Source: Oxalobacter formigenes
GTDB lineage: Bacteria; Pseudomonadota; Gammaproteobacteria; Burkholderiales; Burkholderiaceae_D
DNA length: 11,127 nucleotides
Assembly (NCBI GenBank): GCA_019424645.1
Contig: JAHYZB010000003.1
Coordinates: 1 to 11,127, forward strand
Direction: 5' to 3'
Shown in pieces: positions 6,889-11,127 of this stretch. Within the stretch, counting starts at the first letter, position 1. Each line of letters opens with the position of its first letter. Made by a program: the position numbers and the translations under genes. The notes below the pieces were generated by a model, which ran no database searches, was not told the DNA's origin, and saw only the letters and a list, made by a program, of their open reading frames with translations.

Positions 6889-7074
6889 TTACGCAGCATT
6901 CCACCCTGTCATATTCATGAGCGCAATATTGGCCCGGCGTTCAATGTCACATTCACTTGAACAGAATTCATGTGGAACCTGATTGATTTCTATGGTCACA
7001 GAGTTGCAATCGCTATTGATAAGTGCACCGCAGTTATCACAGACAGCATTGCTCATTTCGTTTGAATTTTTCAT
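6889..7074 (-). CDS. Small zinc-binding protein with two Cys pairs (61 aa)
   Basis: A 61-aa protein with CDNCG (Cys12, Cys15) and FCSSEC (Cys38, Cys42), a four-cysteine layout of the zinc-ribbon/treble-clef kind like that seen in small MYM- or TRASH-like proteins. Asp and Ser in the knuckles and a short helix after the second pair fit this. Function unknown; metal binding is the only supported inference. The start at 7074 has a perfect AGGAGG at 7085-7080, five bases upstream, predicting strong translation. It lies directly behind the csp terminator with no room for an obvious promoter of its own, so it probably depends on read-through from csp. A terminator follows at 6810-6779. Confidence 0.8.
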   Translation of the reverse strand: MKNSNEMSNAVCDNCGALINSDCNSVTIEINQVPHEFCSSECDIERRANIALMNMTGWNAA

Positions 7075-7089
7075 TTTTGCCTCCTGACA

Positions 7090-7125
7090 CGTAAAAATTA
7101 AAAAAGCCCCTTTTAAGGGGCTTTT
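7090..7125 (-). terminator. Rho-independent terminator between csp and the zinc-protein gene
   Basis: On the minus strand AAAAGCCCC (7125-7117) pairs with GGGGCTTTT (7110-7102) around TTAAAA. A T-rich tail continues to about 7092. It is a strong canonical terminator only seven bases beyond the csp stop and 15 bases before the next gene's start. Confidence 0.9.
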
Positions 7126-7131
7126 GGCAAC

Positions 7132-7335
7132 TTACATCGGCTGGATGTTTTTCGCCTGCGGCCCCTTTTGGCCAACGCCGGATTCAAACTTCACTTTCTG
7201 TCCTTCTTCGAGGGACTTGAAACCACCTGCCTGAATTTCAGAGAAGTGAGCAAAAAGATCAGCGCCGTTATTGTCCGGTGTGATGAAACCAAAACCTTTT
7301 GAATTATTGAACCACTTGACAGTACCTGTTTCCAT
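7132..7335 (-). CDS. Cold-shock protein, CspA family
   Basis: A 67-aa single cold-shock domain, complete at the family's usual length. It has the nucleic-acid-binding motifs RNP1 (KGFGFI, 13-18) and RNP2 (DLFAHF, 26-31) and the N-terminal METGTVKWFN. Members melt RNA structure and act as chaperones and antiterminators in the cytoplasm. I chose ATG 7335 over a longer upstream reading because the domain begins here and AAGGA (7348-7344) lies eight bases before it. The wording of the sequence, especially the METGTVKWFN and FGFITPD blocks, is typical of betaproteobacterial paralogues. A leader of about 137 bases and a downstream terminator surround it. Which paralogue (cspA, C, D, E) cannot be told. 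Confidence 0.95.
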   Translation of the reverse strand: METGTVKWFNNSKGFGFITPDNNGADLFAHFSEIQAGGFKSLEEGQKVKFESGVGQKGPQAKNIQPM

Positions 7336-7487
7336 TTTGGAATTCCTTAAAAATAATAAATAAAGGGCATTTGCCCCGAGAGCAAGATAATCAAGGAAGA
7401 CTAATGAGGCGATGAAGATACTGTGAAAACAGTGCGACGAAGCTGACTGAATCTGGGACTTGAAAATATTGAAGGGCCATAATAACA
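7336..7487 (-). promoter_or_regulatory. csp promoter and long 5' leader
   Basis: On the minus strand an extended -10 element, TG-T-TATTAT (7487-7479), predicts a start near 7472 and a leader of about 137 bases, comparable to the long leaders of cold-shock genes. The leader has small hairpins ACTGT/ACAGT (7420-7433, GAAA loop) and GGGC/GCCC (7365-7376) shortly before the ribosome-binding site. No clear -35 box. Cold regulation through this leader is inferred from the family. Confidence 0.5.
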
Positions 7488-7579
7488 CAGAAATCGGATC
7501 TGGCGTTTTTTTATTGAGGCTGGCTGTTTTGGATCAATATGCAATGATTTCCTGATATCAGACCTAGATAGAAACAACC

Positions 7580-7612
7580 GGGCTGAAAGTCATACCATGA
7601 CGAGTTCAGCCC
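7580..7612. repeat. Two-tier hairpin upstream of csp
   Basis: GGGCTGAA (7580-7587) pairs with TTCAGCCC (7605-7612). Inside it GTCAT (7589-7593) pairs with ATGAC (7597-7601) around ACC. There is no T-run and no gene. It sits between the csp promoter and the terminator at 7631-7665. Confidence 0.6.
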
Positions 7613-7630
7613 CTGTCTGGCGGAAACAAA

Positions 7631-7665
7631 AAAGCCGCAAATCATTTCCAATGATTTGCGGCTTT
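7631..7665. terminator. Strong bidirectional terminator
   Basis: A perfect 16-bp stem: AAAGCCGCAAATCATT (7631-7646) against AATGATTTGCGGCTTT (7650-7665) with a 3-base loop. There is an A-run on the left, which is a T-run on the minus strand. On the minus strand it directly follows the tRNA-3'-end-like stretch, as terminators do after tRNA genes. Confidence 0.88.
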
Positions 7666-7697
7666 ATATTCTGGCGGGAGAGGGGGATTCGTAACTT
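7631..7697 (-). repeat. tRNA-3'-end-like remnant plus terminator (module copy 2, possible att site)
   Basis: On the minus strand 7691-7672 reads CGAATCCCCC then TCTCCCGCCA. This resembles the T-loop to CCA end of a serine tRNA, although it is one base short and nothing upstream continues into a T-arm or anticodon arm. A terminator follows seven bases later. Such 3'-end fragments commonly mark one side of an integrated element whose integrase uses a tRNA gene. A similar module lies at 6779-6840 in the same orientation. I rate the tRNA origin as probable and the att role as possible. Confidence 0.5.
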
Positions 7698-7706
7698 CTT
7701 TATAAA

Positions 7707-7996
7707 TCATTTGCTTACATACATAAAACAAATAATAACCATCATTACGACCATCATAAAATTACCGTTGATGAAAAACCATGCGTATCGTTATCGGCAA
7801 TTGACAAGCATCTTGCGCTTATTCATTCCCTGATATCCCTCCCTAATATTAATCCATATTTTCCATCAAAATTCTGAAAGGGTACCAGTAAAGCCGAGTC
7901 AAGCATTCTTTCATCGCGGATGCCGTCAGAACCCCCTGTTTGTGCAATCAATTCTGAAAGAAGTCTCAAGATTTGTTTGGTCGTTAAGGTCTTCAT
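7707..7996 (-). pseudogene. Decayed doc-type (Fic) toxin gene
   Basis: The ATG at 7996 overlaps the antitoxin stop (ATGA), as in phd-doc operons. The first ~46 residues read as a Doc N-terminus: GGSDGIRDERMLDSAL followed by PFQNFDGK. The frame then degrades to a stop at 7825-7823 (57 residues in all), well short of the ~125 expected. Further along, in another frame (7778-7707), FFINGN followed by MMVVMMV recalls the Fic core HxFx[D/N]GN, but its catalytic K-R is missing and a CAT codon just before it is out of frame. Doc kinases phosphorylate EF-Tu; this copy should be dead. The remnant ends beside the tRNA-like stretch at 7697. N-terminal identification is firm, Fic-core remnant less so. Confidence 0.72.
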
Positions 7997-8235
7997 TTTA
8001 CCAGCTCGTCATAAGCGACTTTATTTTTTGAGATAAGGCGATTGGATATTGCCTTCACATCGTCATCCGCAGTGGCTGCCATCGCTTCAGCATGAGCGAA
8101 GTCGATTAGCAGGTATCGAGGACGATTGTTTTTCATAATGACTGCCGATCCCTTTTCGTCTACCAGTTTGGCGACACGGGAAAAATTCTGGTTAGCTTCG
8201 GTAATGGATACCAAGATTTCTGTATTGATATTCAT
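7993..8235 (-). CDS. Phd/YefM-family antitoxin
   Basis: An 80-aa protein of the Phd/YefM fold. The core VSITEANQNFSRV (about residues 9-21), KLVDEKGSAVIMKNNRPRYL and a charged C-terminal helical tail that would wrap the toxin are all present. I prefer ATG 8235 over a longer in-frame start at 8256: GGGAG (8249-8245) stands nine bases before 8235, and the Phd domain begins there. The TGA overlaps the start of the doc remnant, so this was once a standard phd-doc operon. The antitoxin frame is intact although its toxin is broken. It may persist as an orphan antitoxin protecting against related toxins, or as a repressor. Confidence 0.87.
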   Translation of the reverse strand: MNINTEILVSITEANQNFSRVAKLVDEKGSAVIMKNNRPRYLLIDFAHAEAMAATADDDVKAISNRLISKNKVAYDELVK

Positions 8236-8280
8236 GAATCTGTTCTCCCAATTCAATGGATTCCTTTACGAATATTTCTG

Positions 8281-8315
8281 ATTTTACATAAAAATAGGAT
8301 TAATTCAACCTATTT
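8281..8315 (-). promoter_or_regulatory. Promoter and operator of the Phd-type antitoxin
   Basis: On the minus strand TTGAAT (8308-8303) and TAAAAT (8286-8281), 16 bases apart, make a reasonable sigma-70 promoter with a leader of about 40 bases. The -35 box lies in the centre of a 7-bp inverted repeat AAATAGG/CCTATTT (8292-8298 and 8309-8315), a likely site for antitoxin binding. Confidence 0.5.
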
Positions 8316-8482
8316 CTATATATCAATAAAGAATTATTTACATAACAAATTAATATGGAAAAATCCAAAAAAATCTTCCCGAAAAGCTATCTGTTTTTAT
8401 AAATACATATGAATACCTACGGATCTGCTGGGGTCTTCAGAGAAAAAAATCAAACTTTTAATATTTTATAAGAAAGATAACT

Positions 8483-8668
8483 ATGGCTAAAAAACTGTTA
8501 AAAATCATAGATGTAATCGAAAGAACAGCCTGCTCCCGAACTGCTATTTACGAAAAGATGAAACATGGTGCCTTTCCAAAACAGTTCAAGTTAGGAGAAC
8601 GAGCCGTCGCTTGGCTGGAAAGTGACATCGACGCATGGATAGAACAGCAACAAAGGGCATCCGTATGA
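8483..8668 (+). CDS. AlpA-family DNA-binding regulator
   Basis: A 61-aa AlpA/MerR-like winged helix-turn-helix. IDVIERTACSRTAIYEKM is the helix-turn-helix (about 9-26). The block FPKQFKLGERAVAWLESDID, followed by AWI, is the family hallmark of prophage AlpA regulators, named after the CP4-57 protein that activates an excision integrase gene. A weak AAGAAAGA precedes the ATG. The stop overlaps the next gene by four bases (ATGA), so this is the first gene of a two-gene operon. It probably controls the cassette containing the Rep-like protein. Upstream DNA (8316-8482) is AT-rich and the promoter is not clear. Confidence 0.92.
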   Translation: MAKKLLKIIDVIERTACSRTAIYEKMKHGAFPKQFKLGERAVAWLESDIDAWIEQQQRASV

Positions 8669-9213
8669 ACTGGTATAACGAAGCGTACGAAATTGAAGGT
8701 AGCCTTTATAAAGTTTGGATTGAGCATATCCATGACACGCTACATTCCTACAAAGACAAGAATTGGTGTGACGTGACTTTTTCGTTGAAACCCTATATTT
8801 TCCAAAAATGGCGTAGCTATGAAAAATTGAGTCACGATGAAGCAAACAAATTTATCAAAGAACTGCTCAAACGACTCAACATAAAAGTTTACGGAAAAGC
8901 ATATAGACGGTATGGTAAGAAACTGCTTTGTATTCCTGTGATTGAAGCAAACAAAACAGGAAGGCTTCATATCCATATGTTCTTAAGTATTCCTGACTAT
9001 ATGCAATACGATCTCGATGAATTTTGTGTGCTGGTTCTTGATACTGCTAGAGAATTAAGATGGTGTGAAAGTGACAAATATGCTCAAAACTTGGTGAGGC
9101 ATCATATTGGAATGCAAGGCGTAGAAGGCTGGATTGGCTACATGCTCAAAGATGTCAATAAAAATCCGGATGTTCTGGACTTGGATAATCTGCACTTACC
9201 CCAGATACATTAG
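8665..9213 (+). CDS. HUH-type endonuclease, rolling-circle Rep-like protein
   Basis: A 182-aa protein with the three motifs of rolling-circle replication initiators: WCDVTFSLKP near residue 34-43 (motif I), the metal-binding GRLHIHMFLS with H102 and H104 (motif II), and EGWIGYMLK with a probable catalytic Tyr149 and Lys152 (motif III). HUH enzymes nick one DNA strand and form a 5'-phosphotyrosine link, starting replication or transposition. It recalls the YfjJ/YagK (inovirus Gp2) proteins found near AlpA in CP4-type prophages, but is short and has no helicase part. I start at ATG 8665: AAGGG (8653-8657) is seven bases upstream and the ATG overlaps the alpA stop. No integrase follows. Hairpins directly behind it may be its target. 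Host element unknown. Confidence 0.78.
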   Translation: MNWYNEAYEIEGSLYKVWIEHIHDTLHSYKDKNWCDVTFSLKPYIFQKWRSYEKLSHDEANKFIKELLKRLNIKVYGKAYRRYGKKLLCIPVIEANKTGRLHIHMFLSIPDYMQYDLDEFCVLVLDTARELRWCESDKYAQNLVRHHIGMQGVEGWIGYMLKDVNKNPDVLDLDNLHLPQIH

Positions 9214-9233
9214 ACAGTAGTAAACCGCGATTA

Positions 9234-9346
9234 AACCTTCAAAAGGTTCATATTATGAAAAGCACGTCGTACGTGAAAAGTCTTACCGGCACATGTCAGT
9301 TGTCTTTGACTTGGTGGGTGGAACATGAGAAATAGACTGTTCCACC
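9234..9346. repeat. Series of three inverted repeats behind the Rep-like gene (candidate origin or terminus)
   Basis: AACCTT/AAGGTT (9234-9248, CAA loop), CACGT/ACGTG (9263-9275, CGT loop) and GGTGGAACA (9317-9325) with TGTTCCACC (9338-9346, 12-base loop) follow the Rep-like stop within 135 bases. There are no T-runs, so they are not ordinary terminators. Such stem-loops are what HUH enzymes recognise. The sequence turns AT-rich from about 9365, perhaps the edge of the cassette. Confidence 0.6.
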
Positions 9347-9425
9347 TGCTCCACCTCATCACTTCTTCTCAAATCGGCATTTTGATATGCCTTTAATAGA
9401 TTAGTATTACCTAATATAATTGATA

Positions 9426-10501
9426 TTAATAATCATAAATATTTTTTCTAATCACTTTTGCTTGTATATCTAATTCTGGAAACAAGAAGCTTTCTTTAAT
9501 ATTAATAGATGCAAGCTCATCTCTTATGTTTTTCTTATATTTAGAATCAATAATAATTTCAAAATCAGGTACTTTTTTAGTATCTGAAATTGGCTGTAAT
9601 GGTGCAAAAATAAAAAATGCGCCTTGTTGACGCACAATCCGAGGATTATTTAATGGAGGATTGACTAAATAAATTTCTTTGCATTCAAGATTATAATTAA
9701 TAGGATTATAAAATATCAATTTAAGTAATTTTTTCTCAATTTCTTGCAATCTATTTATAATACTTTTCTTATTAAAAACACTAATTTTTTCCTTTTCGAC
9801 AATTGTTACCCATTTGTCTATATTTGCTAATTTTTCAAGTATTTCGACTATTTCATTACTACGTTGAAAGAAATTTACAAGTTTATGTGTAATATCAGTA
9901 ATTTCTTCCAAAGCATGGTTTATACTTTCATGAACTGCATCATCAAGTACTTCAATTCCTGATTTAAACCCTAAAATTTCTGCGAATACTCTCATAAATG
10001 GTAGTTGTAAATTCAATTCAATTTCACTTAATATGTTTTCATTATAAATTCCACTAAATGCAGTTTCTGGAATGGATGAAGAATAATTAATATCTTGTTG
10101 ATGACTTACAAACATCAATACCGAGCCATCACTTTCTTTATCCTCTTTGCAATCTTCGCAAGCGAAGTAAAGAGCTACCAATGGATTCTCAGTGATGTCA
10201 ATCAATCGCGTTGGCAAGCCATGATGTTGCATTCTTATCAGTTTTTCGAATAGAGTTGTATCATTACTGAACTCGAGAGGAGCTTTACATAACATTTCTT
10301 GGTATGCTCGATACTCTTTATTTAAATAAGTATTTTTATTTATATTTCGATATGCAGAAGGAATTACTTCCCACGTTTCATTAGCATGTCCTCTATAAAA
10401 TAAATGCAAATTGGGATTTTCTTTGTAGTTTACGTCTTGATTTTTTTCAATAAATTTAAAAATTGTTCAAGATTTGTTACCTTGGTTCTAGCAGTATCCA
10501 T
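9426..10501 (-). CDS. FRG-domain protein, N-terminus joined by an apparent -1 frameshift
   Basis: The body has the FRG signature: FYRGH, a conserved E-rich helix, then HHGLPTRLIDITENPLVAL with YFAC (about residues 93-116 of the joined protein of ~358 aa). FRG proteins are of uncertain activity and common in phage-defence and mobile contexts. The C-terminal half has a Leu/Lys/Glu-rich helical part. In its own frame the body has no ATG before YRGH, only TTG 10409 without a ribosome-binding site. A separate frame starting at ATG 10501 encodes MDTARTKVTNLEQFLN, a typical FRG lead-in. It reaches T-TTA-AAT (10460-10454), after which a -1 step gives FIEKNQDVNYKENPN in frame with the domain. So it is either programmed frameshifting, a one-base deletion or a sequence error. 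Very AT-rich; 37 bases behind the HD gene. Confidence 0.78.
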
Positions 10502-10538
10502 ATTTTTCAGATTACTTATCATGTAAATCGAAGCTTAA

Positions 10539-11018
10539 CTATAAAGGTATTCTTCTGATACTCAATTTATAAGCATCATCAATCATTCTGGAAGCAATAT
10601 CAGAAAGAAATTGAGCCGAAGGTCTCATTCCAACTCTTCCCAAATCGAGTCTGTCAGCATCCCAACAAGTTTGAATCGTTGGATTAGTGGAAATTTCACC
10701 ACCCGAATGGTGACGAATAGCAAAATACAAATCATCAAGTTGGGAATCATCGAGATAAAATAATTTGCCATTCAGACCATAAGCAAATTCAGCCCCTCTT
10801 TCCCCATGCCGGTAATCAGAATTATCATTCCACCGGCAGCTGTCGTGCAAAAAAGCAAACAGGGTCACCACATCAAGATCAGCCTTTCTTTTTTTGGCAA
10901 TAACGATGCCATGATGAAAGACCCGATCCCAGTGACGGATGCCATGCAAACCATTCCAGTCTGCTTTGAATTCATTCCGAATGATTGCGAGGAGAGGTTC
11001 TAGGCTGATTTCGATCAT
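10539..11018 (-). CDS. HD-domain phosphohydrolase-like protein
   Basis: A 159-aa protein with the HD metal-binding pattern: HGIRHWDRV (His29), FLHDSCR (His58-Asp59), the paired histidines of IRHHSGGE (103-104), and DADRLDLGRVG (Asp120/Asp122). HD proteins hydrolyse phosphates from nucleotides or nucleic acids using metal ions; the substrate here is unknown. ATG 11018 is chosen; no strong ribosome-binding site is seen. Base composition is more GC-balanced than the FRG gene behind it, 37 bases downstream on the same strand, so the pair may be co-transcribed but of different origin. A possible nucleotide-signal or defence role is inferred only from the neighbour and island. Confidence 0.82.
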   Translation of the reverse strand: MIEISLEPLLAIIRNEFKADWNGLHGIRHWDRVFHHGIVIAKKRKADLDVVTLFAFLHDSCRWNDNSDYRHGERGAEFAYGLNGKLFYLDDSQLDDLYFAIRHHSGGEISTNPTIQTCWDADRLDLGRVGMRPSAQFLSDIASRMIDDAYKLSIRRIPL

Positions 11019-11127
11019 TTCATCAATTTACAGGATGAATTCCAAATTTCAATACTTAAGCCAATAGTAACCCTTTTAATTCTTGAAGAGAAAGATAGGT
11101 GTGCGCTACTTACTTGGTAATTTTTAG

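Noticed and set aside
7336..7488. N-terminal extension of the cold-shock protein
   Set aside because: The extension has no domain and the reading matches a typical untranslated leader with a promoter; the domain and ribosome-binding site fit ATG 7335.
7672..7697. A complete tRNA-Ser gene
   Set aside because: Only a 3'-end-like stretch is present and it is one base short; no anticodon, D or T arm continues beyond it.
8635..8664. Earlier ATG for the Rep-like protein
   Set aside because: It would overlap alpA by 34 bases without a ribosome-binding site; ATG 8665 has AAGGG and an ATGA overlap.

Overview
Origin: the window looks like chromosomal DNA of a betaproteobacterium. Oxalobacteraceae or another Burkholderiales member is my best guess, from the betaproteobacterial form of the cold-shock protein, the Gram-negative autotransporter and the mixed base composition. 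This is not proven. The left 2.7 kb is GC-balanced. Most of the remainder is accessory DNA in which very AT-rich blocks (about 2.88-4.75 kb and 9.4-10.5 kb) alternate with more GC-balanced ones. There is no rRNA, complete tRNA, CRISPR array, integrase or known transposase.

Layout: (1) 1-2735, minus strand: the secreted N-terminal part of a large autotransporter with Chlamydia Pmp-type GGA(I/V)/FxxN repeats; its C-terminus lies off the left edge. (2) 3051-4663, minus: a translationally coupled pair of an XRE/ImmA-IrrE regulator-protease and a DUF4411-like PIN-fold protein. (3) 4664-5468: a gene-free stretch whose right half (about 5040-5465) is packed with long bulged inverted repeats. It runs straight into an unrecognised 78-aa gene (5469-5705, plus). 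(4) 5963-6557, minus: a HigBA/RelE-XRE toxin-antitoxin operon with a perfect 12-bp operator palindrome. (5) 6779-7692: two similar modules, each a tRNA-3'-end-like stretch plus a hairpin terminator, flank a cold-shock gene and a small zinc-binding protein gene. (6) 7707-8235, minus: a Phd-type antitoxin followed by a decayed doc (Fic) toxin. (7) 8483-9213, plus: an AlpA regulator overlapping a small HUH-type Rep-like endonuclease, with a run of hairpins behind it. (8) 9426-11018, minus: an HD-domain protein and an FRG-domain protein whose N-terminus is joined to its body only by a -1 shift at a canonical slippery heptamer.

Taken together, regions 2-8 read as a defence and mobile-element island. 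There are three toxin-antitoxin-like modules (one broken) in about 5 kb, a small replication cassette without an integrase, attachment-site-like tRNA debris, and an HD/FRG pair of likely conflict function. The strongest candidates for something undescribed are the AlpA-HUH cassette with its downstream hairpins, the structured region before the 78-aa gene, and the HD-FRG pair with its possible programmed frameshift.
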